From NCBI GenBank assembly GCA_000435715.1, contig FR882600.1, positions 83,490 through 130,460 on the forward strand: a stretch of 46,971 bases of DNA. The letters run 5' to 3'. The notes beneath the pieces are model-generated. The model was not told the origin of the DNA. It saw nothing but the letters and a program-made list of their open reading frames with translations, and did not search any database. Source of the stretch: Firmicutes bacterium CAG:145. GTDB taxonomy: Bacteria; Bacillota; Clostridia; Peptostreptococcales; Anaerovoracaceae. A program made the position numbers and the translations under genes. This document shows, piece by piece, positions 29,567-38,673 of the stretch. Numbering within the stretch: the first letter of the stretch is position 1; each line of letters opens with the position of its first letter.

Positions 29567-30871
29567 TTATCTAAGGGTTATATCTGTAAGTATGCATTCG
29601 ACATCTCTATGCTTAACTTTTTCCCAGACTACAGCTCCTCCGTTCCTTTCGACTGCCTCCGTAAGGTTCATTATGCCGAAACCGTGGTTCTCCTTGTCGT
29701 CTTTGCTGCTCTCTCTCTGCATTCTGCTGTCTTTTATAACAACATCTTCTGCCACCGAATTTATTATCTTTATAAACTGTCTGTCCTTGTAGTTCGTTAT
29801 TCTGATGTCGAGGATTTTTTCTCCCTTACACTTAATTGTCGCCTCGTAGGCGTTTGCTACCGCATTGGTAAGAATCACGCAAAGGTCCGTCTCATCTGTC
29901 TTCATATCTTGATTAAAAGCTCCCATGACTTCCATCTCGAAGCCTCCGAGATGACACAGCCTGTAATATTTATTTATTACGGCGTCGCCTATTATGTTTC
30001 CCGTGTCGACGTATTCGACCGTCTCCTGCTTATCGAGGAGTCCGTGAACATATTGTTCCGTCTTTGCGGCATTCTCATCCCTTGATATATTATATATCGC
30101 CGTCAGATGAGCTCCATAATCGTGCCTGAACTTTCTCAGCTCCATCTGAATGTCGCTCAGCTCCACATACTGTCTGGTCTGCTCGCTTATACACCTCTTG
30201 TTCAGCATATTTATCTTGTGCAGTTCCTTCTGCTGATACTTAAGTATTATGTACAGTATGGCGACTGCGAATATCAACACGCACAGTCCGGCATTGAACA
30301 GCTCTTTTACACCTTCCAATATGTAATATAACGAGTCTTCTTTGTCTCTTACCCCGAAGCCTCGAATAACCCAGAAGAGGAAAAAGGCCACCAGAAAGTA
30401 AAACAGCTGGCTTCTGGTTTCAACAGCCTTGTGTATCTCTTTTCTATGGGAATTAAATCTGCGGTATAACACGAATGCAACGAACAGCGCTATCACATAG
30501 CCCAGCACATTCCCCCACAAGAACACGTCCGCTATATCTGCCTCTCCTCGTATCAGTATCATCAGTATGCCGATTCCTAAATAAATATCTCTGCTAATCA
30601 CTACTACCGTCGCCAGTATTATTCCTATGGGCCTTATGCCGAGAAGGGCTACGGGAATGATGGTCATGGCTCCCCAGTATACGAGGGAGCTTAATCCCAG
30701 AAGAGTTTTCACCATCACCGCTGCCATTCCTATGGTCGCCGCAACAGCAAGGGCCAGCAACAAGGCTTTTTTCTTTTCCCATTTTATATCATAACCAAAC
30801 ACTCCCCAAACAATTAGGACTGTGGCGGTCACTTCCGCTAAGAGCATAACTGAGGCTTCAAATATATTCAT
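29567..30871 (-). CDS. AgrC-like sensor histidine kinase (GHKL)
   Basis: 434 residues. Six or so membrane segments in residues 1-200, then a dimerisation/phospho-acceptor helix with FRHDYGAHL (His typical of the AgrC/ComD class), and a GHKL ATPase domain (N-box VILTNAVANAYEA, G-box HGFGIMNLTEAVERNGG). ATG 30871 overlaps the stop of the response-regulator gene (ATGA), so both are translationally coupled. Members of this class sense peptides or membrane signals; no AgrB/AgrD is in the window. Likely input for the LytTR regulator. Confidence 0.9.
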   Translation of the reverse strand: MNIFEASVMLLAEVTATVLIVWGVFGYDIKWEKKKALLLALAVAATIGMAAVMVKTLLGLSSLVYWGAMTIIPVALLGIRPIGIILATVVVISRDIYLGIGILMILIRGEADIADVFLWGNVLGYVIALFVAFVLYRRFNSHRKEIHKAVETRSQLFYFLVAFFLFWVIRGFGVRDKEDSLYYILEGVKELFNAGLCVLIFAVAILYIILKYQQKELHKINMLNKRCISEQTRQYVELSDIQMELRKFRHDYGAHLTAIYNISRDENAAKTEQYVHGLLDKQETVEYVDTGNIIGDAVINKYYRLCHLGGFEMEVMGAFNQDMKTDETDLCVILTNAVANAYEATIKCKGEKILDIRITNYKDRQFIKIINSVAEDVVIKDSRMQRESSKDDKENHGFGIMNLTEAVERNGGAVVWEKVKHRDVECILTDITLR

Positions 30872-31581
30872 CTCTTTCCATACCTCGCCATCTTTCTGCA
30901 ATATTCGCCGTACCTGTCGCTGCACTCTTTTCTGCGGCGACGGCTTACGGTCAGCTTTTTTCCGCTTTCTTCCATTATTATGACGTCTCCGTCAAAGCTT
31001 TTGATATGGCTGCAATTGACTAAATAGCTTTTGCTTATGGTCATGAACATATCCCTCGGCAAAAGCTTCTCCCACTCTCCCAGACTCTTGCGCATGAGCT
31101 TGGGGTTTGCCGTGTTTGCTCCCGACATATATATTTCAGAATATACTCCGTCCATGGATATGAGCTCTATGTCCGCCGCTTTTACCGCCATGTTGGGTTG
31201 TATATTGATAATCTGGTGGCCTCTCAGGAGATTGCGGGCCTTTTCCATCAGTTCACAGAACTGTTGATATTTGAGCGGTTTTTTGAAGAATCCGATGACG
31301 TTTTTTCCGAATGCAGAAAAAACATTTTCCACATAATTTGTGACAAAAATTATCAGAGCCTCGTTTTCTGTCGCCTCAAGCTCATCCTTGATAAGTATTC
31401 CGTTTTTCCCCGGCATTTCAACATCGAGAAAAATCACATCCGCCTCGAAGTTTCCCTTGTCCGCAAAATCATTTACGGCCAGAAACTCCAGCCCCGGCAG
31501 CTCCTCGTCGGAATACCTTTCGCACATTTCCGTCATCTGCTCCGTAATAAATTTCTCGTCGTCACAAATCAATAATTTCAT
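30868..31581 (-). CDS. LytTR-family response regulator (AgrA-like)
   Basis: 237 residues. Receiver domain (1-120) with acidic pocket CDDE and phospho-acceptor Asp53 in VIFLDVEMPG; C-terminal LytTR DNA-binding domain (about 135-230: SMDGVYSEIYM, LPRDMFMTISKSYLVNCSHIKSFDGD, KKLTVSRRRR). Begins inside the end of mogA (20-base overlap), with GAGAGG before the ATG. A direct repeat fitting LytTR sites is found upstream of the nearby secreted-protein gene. Confidence 0.93.
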   Translation of the reverse strand: MKLLICDDEKFITEQMTEMCERYSDEELPGLEFLAVNDFADKGNFEADVIFLDVEMPGKNGILIKDELEATENEALIIFVTNYVENVFSAFGKNVIGFFKKPLKYQQFCELMEKARNLLRGHQIINIQPNMAVKAADIELISMDGVYSEIYMSGANTANPKLMRKSLGEWEKLLPRDMFMTISKSYLVNCSHIKSFDGDVIIMEESGKKLTVSRRRRKECSDRYGEYCRKMARYGKR

Positions 31582-32101
31582 GGCCGCTTCCTCTCGTGTT
31601 CTGGTAATCTTGTCTGCCGCACTCTCCCTCTTCTCCTGTCAATATGCCCATTGCATGGGGAAGCGCCGGTAATATGACTTCGAGGTTTTCTCGCACCGCC
31701 TTAGGACTGCCTGGAAGGTTTATTATAAGGGTGCGCTTTCTTATTACGGCCTCTCCCCTGGAAAGCATAGCCTTAGGTGTGATTTCCATGGACTTGGCTC
31801 GCATGTATTCGGCTATGCCGGGAACGCGGCGGTCTGCTACGGCAATGGTTGCCTCAGGCGTAAAATCTCTCGGTGAGAGCCCCGTTCCGCCTGTGGTCAA
31901 TATCAGATCATGCCTCTCCCGGTCGCTCAGCCTGATAAGCTCTCTTTTGAGAATTTCCGGCTCGTCGGGAAGAATCACCATTTCGGTCACTTCAAATTCT
32001 CCCTGCCCCTCGATTATCATCCGGGCTGCCGGACCGCTTTCGTCTTTCCTCCGGCCTGCCGCCCCTTTGTCGCTCATGGTTATGATTGCCGTCTTATACA
32101 T
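31562..32101 (-). CDS. mogA: Molybdopterin adenylyltransferase
   Basis: 179 residues, MogA/MoaB fold. Adenylates molybdopterin before metal insertion. Motifs: TMSDKGAAGRRKDESGP, LTTGGTGLSPRDFTPEAT and NLPGSPKAVRE. Overlaps moaC by eight bases upstream and the response regulator by 20 downstream, tying cofactor synthesis and the two-component system to one transcript. Confidence 0.93.
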   Translation of the reverse strand: MYKTAIITMSDKGAAGRRKDESGPAARMIIEGQGEFEVTEMVILPDEPEILKRELIRLSDRERHDLILTTGGTGLSPRDFTPEATIAVADRRVPGIAEYMRAKSMEITPKAMLSRGEAVIRKRTLIINLPGSPKAVRENLEVILPALPHAMGILTGEEGECGRQDYQNTRGSGHEIIDL

Positions 32102-32582
32102 CTTGATACCTCTCGTTTATAATGTCGCCGCTTTTTCCGCCGGTCTTTTTCACCAGATGAATATCCGTAATTTCCATGAACTTATCTACGGCCTTGCACA
32201 TGTCGTACACGGTCAGCAATGCGACTGTAGCTCCCGTCAGGGCTTCCATCTCCGCCCCCGTCTTTCCCACGGTCCTTACCGTACAGGTGCATGTAACTTC
32301 TCCGGCTTCGTCATTTTTCTCAAAGTTGATTTTACAGCTGCCTATGGGAATCTGGTGACACATGGGTATCAGCTCCCATGTCTTCTTGGCCGCCATTATG
32401 CCGGCCGTGGCGGCAACTGCCAGCACGTCTCCCTTTGAGGAGGTGCCTTTTTGAATAGCCGCATACGCTTCTGCGTTTACCTTTATGCTTCCCCTTGCTT
32501 CGGCATTGCGATAAGTCTCCTGTTTTTCCGTAACGTCTACCATGACGGCTCTTCCGTCTTCATCAAAGTGGTTAAGCTTCAT
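32094..32582 (-). CDS. moaC: Cyclic pyranopterin monophosphate synthase
   Basis: 162 residues, full length. Second step of molybdopterin synthesis with MoaA. Conserved blocks: MVDVTEK near the start, GDVLAVAATAGIMAAKKT, PMCHQIPI and GAEMEALTGATVALLTVYDMCKA. ATG 32582 follows GGGAGGAG. MoaA and MoaE are not in the window. Confidence 0.95.
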   Translation of the reverse strand: MKLNHFDEDGRAVMVDVTEKQETYRNAEARGSIKVNAEAYAAIQKGTSSKGDVLAVAATAGIMAAKKTWELIPMCHQIPIGSCKINFEKNDEAGEVTCTCTVRTVGKTGAEMEALTGATVALLTVYDMCKAVDKFMEITDIHLVKKTGGKSGDIINERYQDV

Positions 32583-32610
32583 ATGCTCCTCCCTCTGCTT
32601 CGTCTTATAT

Positions 32611-32646
32611 ATACAAAGAAGGCTCCCCGCCATATGCGAAGAGCCT
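32611..32646 (-). terminator. yqeY terminator
   Basis: Minus strand AGGCTC (32646-32641) pairs with GAGCCT (32625-32620), followed by TCTTTGTAT. Weak T-tract. Confidence 0.55.
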
Positions 32647-32657
32647 CTTGATCTCAT

Positions 32658-33104
32658 CTATCCCAAAAAGTCCGTGACAACCTTTTTAACCGAGTTGCCG
32701 TCCGCACGGCCTTTAAGTTTAGCCATGACAGGACCCATAAGCTTGCCCATATTCTGTTTGCCGCCTTCTATCCCGAGTTCCGCCGCAGTCTCTTTGACCG
32801 TCTTTAGAATCTCTTCCTCCGAAAGCTGCTCAGGCAAATATCTGTTCAGGATTTCTATTTCGGCTTTATACGAATCTGCTAAATCTGTTCTTCCGGCTTT
32901 TTCAAAATCAGCAAGTGCATCTTTTCTCATTTTAACCTGTTTAGATAAAACGGCCATGATGCCCTCGTCGCTAAGTTCTTCTCTGTTGTCCACCTCATAC
33001 TGCTTGATGGCAGCCCTGGCGAAACTGATAGTGTTCTTAGCTATTTCGTCTTTTGTCTTCATGGCTTCTTTAAAATCAGCCATCAGCCTGTCTTTGATCG
33101 TCAT
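32658..33104 (-). CDS. yqeY: GatB/YqeY domain protein
   Basis: 148 residues. Stand-alone YqeY protein, homologous to the tRNA-binding tail of GatB: MTIKDRLMADFKEAMKTKDE, RYLPEQLSEEEI, GKQNMGKLMGPVMAKLKGRADG. ATG 33104 follows AGAGGTGAG. Usual neighbour of rpsU in Firmicutes, as here. Confidence 0.93.
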   Translation of the reverse strand: MTIKDRLMADFKEAMKTKDEIAKNTISFARAAIKQYEVDNREELSDEGIMAVLSKQVKMRKDALADFEKAGRTDLADSYKAEIEILNRYLPEQLSEEEILKTVKETAAELGIEGGKQNMGKLMGPVMAKLKGRADGNSVKKVVTDFLG

Positions 33105-33197
33105 TTCTCTCACCTCTTTTCGGAAAGTCTGTCTTTCGAATTTTTAGAAAGCTGCGGACTTTCTCCATGTCTGCCGGTTAAGAATGACTCTATATGT

Positions 33198-33377
33198 CTA
33201 GTATTTCTTAGCCTTTTTTCTTGCAGCTTCAGATTTTTTCTTTTTCTTTACGCTTGGTTTTTCGTAATGCTCTCTTTTTCTGAGCTCTGACATAACGCCG
33301 TCCCTTGCGCACGATCTCTTAAATCTCTTAAGAGCGCTCTCTAAACTTTCGTTTTCTCTTACGATTACTTGTGCCAT
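33198..33377 (-). CDS. rpsU: Ribosomal protein bS21
   Basis: 59 residues. MAQVIVRENESLESALKRFKRSCARDGVMSELRKREHYEKPSVKKKKKSEAARKK is standard S21. ATG 33377 follows AGGAGGTGA; a longer frame upstream covers only the leader. Lys-rich tail as usual. Confidence 0.97.
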   Translation of the reverse strand: MAQVIVRENESLESALKRFKRSCARDGVMSELRKREHYEKPSVKKKKKSEAARKKAKKY

Positions 33378-33449
33378 ATCCTGATTCACCTCCTGACTAA
33401 CATGAAATCTATGAGCCTTGTGAACAGTTATCAAGCCGATAACGGATAT

Positions 33450-33478
33450 ATTATACTATTTTTAAGTGCGGCGCGCAA
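33450..33478 (-). promoter_or_regulatory. rpsU promoter
   Basis: Minus strand TTGCGC (33478-33473), 17-base spacer, TATAAT (33455-33450). Confidence 0.7.
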
Positions 33479-33554
33479 GAGATTTTTTATCAAATTGCGC
33501 CGGCGCAGGATCTTATAATTTAAACACAGACAGCTGCTTTTGGATCCGGCCGCC

Positions 33555-33860
33555 TCACGCTCCTGTCTTGCGATGTCTTTCCTTCTTTTTAAGCCGCTTT
33601 ACTTTACGGGCTTCTACCCTTCTCAGATATATTTCCGACGGTTCTTTTACCCCTGCCTTTTCCAGTACTCTGGGCCATGCGCCCAAGCGTCTCTTTATGT
33701 CTCTTGCGGCCGGTATCTCGCCTACCCTCGGCGTTCTTCCCAGCTCCTGCGTCTTCTTTCTGATCATTTCACACAGTTCTTCGTCGCTCATCTTTGCGTA
33801 TTTTTTCTGAGCTTTCATTATTTCTTTATCTGAAAAGCCTACGTTTGCCTTCATGGTCAT
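33555..33860 (-). CDS. Homing-endonuclease-associated-repeat (HNR) protein
   Basis: 101 residues. The central segment EELCEMIRKKTQELGRTPRVGEIPAARDIKRRLGAWPRVLEKAGV fits the HNR repeat, a DNA-binding module usually beside homing endonucleases but also found alone in clostridia. Basic C-terminus (KVKRLKKKERHRKTG). ATG 33860 follows GGGGTGA; the GTG three codons earlier is inside that site. A DNA-binding role is inferred. Confidence 0.7.
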   Translation of the reverse strand: MTMKANVGFSDKEIMKAQKKYAKMSDEELCEMIRKKTQELGRTPRVGEIPAARDIKRRLGAWPRVLEKAGVKEPSEIYLRRVEARKVKRLKKKERHRKTGA

Positions 33861-33912
33861 AAATCTCACCCCAGTTTTGCTTTGACGTACCGTTCTTGCA
33901 ATGCAAGATGCT

Positions 33913-33937
33913 GCGGGGCTTGATTATAAAGCCCCGC
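33913..33937. terminator. Hairpin after the wall-protein gene
   Basis: GCGGGGCT (33913-33920) pairs with AGCCCCGC (33930-33937). No T-tract on the minus strand, so termination may be partial or the stem may protect the 3' end. Confidence 0.5.
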
Positions 33938-33948
33938 AACAAATATCA

Positions 33949-36900
33949 TTATTTACCGGCGTTATATTTTCTCCGGAATCCAAAGAAGCCAAGTACTGCT
34001 GCTCCCAAAAGGATCACCCATGATAATATACCGCTTTCGTCTGCCGTCTTAACTGCGCCTTGGGAAGCGTCTTCTCCCTTAGCTGTATTGTCAGTGTTAT
34101 CGCCGTTCTTGTCGGAATCTGCCTTGAGGCTCTCATATTTATCCACGGCGGCGTTCAGTTTGTCCAGACCTTGTACCAGCCTCTTCTGATCGTCAGTCAG
34201 CTTATTGTACGCATCTGTCGCCTTGTTTATCGCCTCTATGCTGTCGAGAGTGATATCGTCTAAAGATCCGACAGCGTCGATCAGTGCGTCCACTTCTTCA
34301 GCTGCTTTCTTATCTGCTTCAGCCTTAGCCGCCTGTTCCTCTTCTTCAGTCAGCTGATCATCTGTCTTTACTTTATCCATCTCGTCTTTGGCCGAAGTTA
34401 TAATCTCTTCTATAGCTTCTTTGTCGTCTGCCTTATCTATAGCCTCACCGGCTTCTGCTATGATATCGGCCAGTTCCTGTTTCTGCTGATCTCTGTAATC
34501 ATCCATATTCTTGTACGATGATATGTCTGCCTTAGCGTCCTCTTTTGCTTTCGTCAGCTCTAATTCAGCCAGCTTCTTTTCAGCATTTTCCAACGCTTTT
34601 AGCTTATCTTTATCTACCAGAGTCTTCTGATCTTCGGTGAGCCCTTCGTAAGCGGCTCTGGCGTCATCTATGGCAGTTTTACTGTCGAGAGTTATGTCCT
34701 CAGCAGCTCCGATAGCGTCTATCTTTGCTGATACAGCGTCTGCGGCGGCCAGGTCTGCAGCATCCTTGTCAGCCTGCTCTTTAAGTTCGTCGTATTTATC
34801 CTGAGCTGCTTCCAGAGACGTCTTCACGCCCATAGTATCGGCTCTCTCCTTCTGCTTATCGCTGAGAGCGTCATAAGCAGCTTTTGCTGCGTCTATATCT
34901 GCTTTGCTGTCGAGAGTGATCTCTCCGAGAGCATCTACTTTATCCTTAACGTCTTTAGCCTTATCGGTCACAGTCACGGTTATCTTGGCGCTCAGCCCGG
35001 TAGAACTGTTAGAGATAGCTGTGACGGTGGCTTTTCCTTCACTTACGGGAGTCAACGTGCCGTCTCCGTCTTCCTCGATAGTTACAGGAGATTCTTCCTG
35101 AGACTCCTCAGCGTTGAGAGAATACCATTTGACAGTCTTATCCGTAGCGTCTTCAGGAGTCACCGTAGCGCTCAGAACCACCGGATCATCTGTAACGTCC
35201 ATGGTGAAATCCTTCTGGTCTATGGTTATTCCGGTAGCCTTGACTTTCTTGAGGATTGTAAGATCATATGTGGTACTGGAAGATCCGTCCTCTGAAGTAA
35301 CCTTTATCTGTACTTTGCATGTTTTATTGCCGTCTTCAGCATATACTCCCACGTACCCTCTCGAAGAAATAGTGCTGTCGTTCACTTTTTCTACATTTTC
35401 TACAGGAATAACCTCTATGGTCGAATCTTCCACTGTAGCATCTACCCATACTCGCCAGAACAAGCTATAGGAGACATCCGTAGCTTCTGCCGTATAATTC
35501 GTAACATCAGAATTAAATTCCGGTGATATTTCTAATTCGTTGCTTCCCGGAATATTGCTCGTGCTGACTTTAAGAGAATTAAGTGTTGAATCAGTACTTA
35601 TCTTCTTAACCTCTATGGTATACGTCTTAGTCTGTTCGCCAACTTTGACGGCTACTTCCAGCGATGTGCTTTCTCCCGTCAGTTCTACTCTCATACCGTC
35701 GGTATAAGCTGTTCCGTTAACTTCCGCAGTAGCATCGTCAGGAAGAGTGAGATTTAACGTTATAGATGAAGCCGCAGCCGGCACCTTCACTTCGTACTCC
35801 GTATTCTTCTGATCGAAGGCGGTGTTCCAGGTCGCCTCGGTTCCATCGTCGGCCGTTATCTTTATATCCTCTGCATATGCGTTGTTTGTCTCCACTGCCA
35901 TAACGTAACAGCTGTCGTTCTTATAATACAGAGTTCCGTCTCTGTCGGCGCATATGGTACTGATACAGTATTGTCTCATGCTACTTTCAGGTACAAACAG
36001 TTCTTTTCCGCTCGTGAGAGGAGATGTTGCGTCTGGTGTATCATAGATATAATATATGCCGCCCGGGTTAGAGTTGTAAGTGAAATATATGTACACTCTT
36101 CCGTCTGCTCCGTCTTTGCCGTCATAGTCCACTCCCTCGTAAGCCGTGGATAAAAGCGCGGCAGCCTGAGGATATCCTGCGATCGGTATATCGTACATCA
36201 ATTCCAATTCTTCGCTGGTATCGTCTATGACTGCGAATACATGGCCGCCATCCGGATCAAACTGTCCGCCGGCTCCGCTGGCTCCGATATATATCTTTCC
36301 TCCATATACCAGCGGCGTAGAGGTTATCATTCTATTTTTGCCGCCGTTCTTGTCGTCCACAAGCTGCAGTTCAGTATAGTTAGACAGATATCCATCTTCG
36401 TCTACGTCTATCCTGCATACTTTTCCGCCCTTAGTACAGAAGTACAGACGGCCGTTATCGTATGTCACAGAAGTTCTTATATCGCCTTTTATGCCTGAAT
36501 ACTTATCTATTATATCTCCCGTCTCAGGATCCAGCGTATAGAACACACCGTTGGCAGTATAGTCTCCTTCGCTGGTGCCGTCGTCGCTACCTACTGCGAT
36601 ATAGTTCTCGCAGGCGTAGGCTCCTGCCCAGTAGAATCCTCTTTTAGCAACATTTCCATCCTGATCCAAAGTCGCGTTGAGATCCGGGTCATATTTTATT
36701 TCCGGGTTTTCTTCTGCCGATGATCCGGAAGGCTGAAACTGCCATGTTACAGCTTTTTCAAAACCTCCTTTACCGTCTCCGTCCGATATTTTACCCTCGT
36801 CTATATCAGTAGACACGGCGAAGAAGACTCCGTCTCTATTCTCTCCCGACCAGGTGCCTGTATATACATATCCCTTGCCGTCGACAGTGGTATAGCTTAT

Positions 36901-37416
36901 AGGCGAGACTGTCTGTCCGCCTAATTTTTCAGAATGCCATACGCATTTAAGAGTCTCGAAATCAACCGCCTGTATGATTCCGTTGGACATCTGTACATAT
37001 AACATCCCGTCCGCATATATTATAGGGTTCATCGCATATCCCACATTCCCGATCATCGCATCGCTGGAACGTATCAATGCTCCGGTTTCTTTATTTAACT
37101 CGTGGATTTTATTTCCCTGAGCGATGTATATCTTGCTGTTTAAAATCAGCGGCGGCGTAGGCGCGGCTCCCCATCCCGTGCCATACTTTACTCCCCACTT
37201 CAGAGAAGCTGTCTGGTCGTCGGTAGGAGTCGGACTTTCCGTCACTCCGTTGTTCTCCTGATTGTTTCTCAGATTATACCATTCCATATCCACGCCGTGA
37301 GAGTCTTCCGGCTGCGTGCCCCAGGCAAAGGCCTGCGCCGGTATCATCGTCAGCAGCATAGCAAGAATGATCGTCAAAGAGAATGCTCTCTTCTTACCAT
37401 TTTTAATTTTTTGCAT
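33949..37416 (-). CDS. Cell-wall-anchored beta-propeller protein (PQQ-like repeats, Ig-like domains)
   Basis: 1155 residues. Order: signal peptide (1-33, LTIILAMLLTMIPAQAFA); PQQ-like beta-propeller blades (about 45-510: SKIYIAQGNKIHELNKETGAL, GMLYVQMSNGIIQAVDFET, NGRLYFCTKGGKVCRID); two cadherin-like beta-sandwich domains (about 515-720); a Big_2 Ig-like domain (VKATGITIDQKDFTMDV..., SEGKATVTAIS); several FIVAR-like helical repeats (ITLDSKADIDAAKAAYDALSDKQKE type, four copies); and a C-terminal KTADESG plus hydrophobic stretch plus FRRKYNAGK sorting signal. The KTAD form replaces LPxTG. ATG 37416 follows AAGGAGGA. Last gene of the cobalamin-riboswitch operon, 51 bases after the DUF4430 gene. 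A substrate-binding surface role is inferred; the ligand is not shown. Confidence 0.85.
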   Translation of the reverse strand: MQKIKNGKKRAFSLTIILAMLLTMIPAQAFAWGTQPEDSHGVDMEWYNLRNNQENNGVTESPTPTDDQTASLKWGVKYGTGWGAAPTPPLILNSKIYIAQGNKIHELNKETGALIRSSDAMIGNVGYAMNPIIYADGMLYVQMSNGIIQAVDFETLKCVWHSEKLGGQTVSPISYTTVDGKGYVYTGTWSGENRDGVFFAVSTDIDEGKISDGDGKGGFEKAVTWQFQPSGSSAEENPEIKYDPDLNATLDQDGNVAKRGFYWAGAYACENYIAVGSDDGTSEGDYTANGVFYTLDPETGDIIDKYSGIKGDIRTSVTYDNGRLYFCTKGGKVCRIDVDEDGYLSNYTELQLVDDKNGGKNRMITSTPLVYGGKIYIGASGAGGQFDPDGGHVFAVIDDTSEELELMYDIPIAGYPQAAALLSTAYEGVDYDGKDGADGRVYIYFTYNSNPGGIYYIYDTPDATSPLTSGKELFVPESSMRQYCISTICADRDGTLYYKNDSCYVMAVETNNAYAEDIKITADDGTEATWNTAFDQKNTEYEVKVPAAASSITLNLTLPDDATAEVNGTAYTDGMRVELTGESTSLEVAVKVGEQTKTYTIEVKKISTDSTLNSLKVSTSNIPGSNELEISPEFNSDVTNYTAEATDVSYSLFWRVWVDATVEDSTIEVIPVENVEKVNDSTISSRGYVGVYAEDGNKTCKVQIKVTSEDGSSSTTYDLTILKKVKATGITIDQKDFTMDVTDDPVVLSATVTPEDATDKTVKWYSLNAEESQEESPVTIEEDGDGTLTPVSEGKATVTAISNSSTGLSAKITVTVTDKAKDVKDKVDALGEITLDSKADIDAAKAAYDALSDKQKERADTMGVKTSLEAAQDKYDELKEQADKDAADLAAADAVSAKIDAIGAAEDITLDSKTAIDDARAAYEGLTEDQKTLVDKDKLKALENAEKKLAELELTKAKEDAKADISSYKNMDDYRDQQKQELADIIAEAGEAIDKADDKEAIEEIITSAKDEMDKVKTDDQLTEEEEQAAKAEADKKAAEEVDALIDAVGSLDDITLDSIEAINKATDAYNKLTDDQKRLVQGLDKLNAAVDKYESLKADSDKNGDNTDNTAKGEDASQGAVKTADESGILSWVILLGAAVLGFFGFRRKYNAGK

Positions 37417-37467
37417 TTTGTCCTCCTTTTTTACTGATAATACTTTATCTATGAACATCCCTTGCGC

Positions 37468-38673
37468 CTATAAGCGGCACTCGGGCCATGTCCCGTCATA
37501 TTCATATCCCATCCACAAAGTAAAGGATAACCTTATCTCATCGCCGTCCTGCAGATTGAAGGCCGCCATTCCGTCCGGATATTCGCCGTTTACAGCATAT
37601 ACCCAGCCGGAATATTTATAGAAATCCTGTTCTCCCAAAGTATCCTCGCTTTCCGGAGGGCCGTTTTCATCTGCATTCATATCGTCCAGTCTCTTCTTGA
37701 CTGCTTCATTTATCTGCCAGCCTTCTGATATTCCCGGTTTATTGAGTCTGGCCACATAATACCCCATGGCCACCGAACCGGTCGTCTTCAAAGAAAACCC
37801 TGCGGATTTCAAAGTTCTGTCTATGAACCCCGCCGCATTTTCTCCTTCGTAAAACGTGGCCGTAGTTCTATATATCGTCCCAAGCCCTATAGACGGAGCG
37901 TCCAGTACAAAGCTTACATTGCCCCCCGGAGGTCGTTCTCCGTTTATATCCACATCGAAGTTATATATCTTTGTGGCCGTATAGCCCTCCTCATCTGTGG
38001 CTGTTACCGATATCTCATTGGCGCCGTCTCTTAAAGCGCCGTCAGCCCTGTATGTTACTACCCCTTTGCTGCTGGTTCCCGAGCTGCTTATTCTGCTGCC
38101 GTTAACAAGCACATTTATGTTGAAAGAACTGAGCTTGACTTTTTTGTAACTGGTGGCCTCTACAGTAAATGTAAGATAATTGCCGTCTACTCTGCTGACT
38201 TCCGAAAGGCTCGACTTTATCACGGGAAGTTTAGATTCCTCTTCGTCTCCTCCTGTATTTTCGCCGCTGCCTTCATCTCCCTTATCGCCGTCGCCTTTAC
38301 CCGGAGCAGGGCTGTCGCCGCCGGAGCTTCCCAAGCTGCCGCTGCCCTCGCCTGTATCATCTATTCCCCACTGAGAAGAGTCCTGTCCCAGATCTCCTGT
38401 CTGCTGACCAGCCAGTTCCTGATTTCTCAGTTCTTCACGTTTTTGTTCTTCTTCAAGATACTGCTGCTCCTGTTCATGATTGAGAGAATAGTTCTGACCT
38501 GTCACCAATATCTGAGAGCGGCTCTCATTTATTCCGGATATGGGGTTTTCACCTTGCGCATATCCATGAGACGTCACGTATAAGGCTGACAGCGCTGTCA
38601 CCGCTATTACTGCGATGAAGACTGCAATCAATATTTTATGTTGGTTTAACGCTTTTTTTATTCTCATGGTCAA
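37468..38673 (-). CDS. DUF4430 (transcobalamin-like) membrane-anchored protein
   Basis: 401 residues from a TTG at 38673 overlapping the upstream stop (TTGA) with AAGGGAAG at good distance; ATG 38667 is an alternative. N-terminal membrane anchor (KILIAVFIAVIAVTALSALYV), a Gln/Glu-rich coiled region, a Gly/Ser/Asp-rich linker, an Ig-like domain (residues 150-245), and a C-terminal DUF4430 domain (about 252-400: NAAGFIDRTLKSAGFSL..., YSGWVYAVNGEYPDGMAAFNLQDGDEIRLSFTLW). DUF4430 is homologous to the C-terminal domain of transcobalamin and intrinsic factor. Coupled to the transglutaminase-like gene and under a B12 riboswitch, so cobalamin binding outside the cell is a reasonable proposal. Confidence 0.85.
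   Translation of the reverse strand: MTMRIKKALNQHKILIAVFIAVIAVTALSALYVTSHGYAQGENPISGINESRSQILVTGQNYSLNHEQEQQYLEEEQKREELRNQELAGQQTGDLGQDSSQWGIDDTGEGSGSLGSSGGDSPAPGKGDGDKGDEGSGENTGGDEEESKLPVIKSSLSEVSRVDGNYLTFTVEATSYKKVKLSSFNINVLVNGSRISSSGTSSKGVVTYRADGALRDGANEISVTATDEEGYTATKIYNFDVDINGERPPGGNVSFVLDAPSIGLGTIYRTTATFYEGENAAGFIDRTLKSAGFSLKTTGSVAMGYYVARLNKPGISEGWQINEAVKKRLDDMNADENGPPESEDTLGEQDFYKYSGWVYAVNGEYPDGMAAFNLQDGDEIRLSFTLWMGYEYDGTWPECRL

Noticed and set aside
26641..31581. Classical agr quorum-sensing operon
   Set aside because: Kinase and regulator are AgrC/AgrA-like, but there is no AgrB processing protease and no AgrD-like precursor with a cyclised core.
31644..32438. Plus-strand frame opposite mogA and moaC
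   Set aside because: Shadow of two well-identified molybdopterin genes; no ribosome-binding site or motif.
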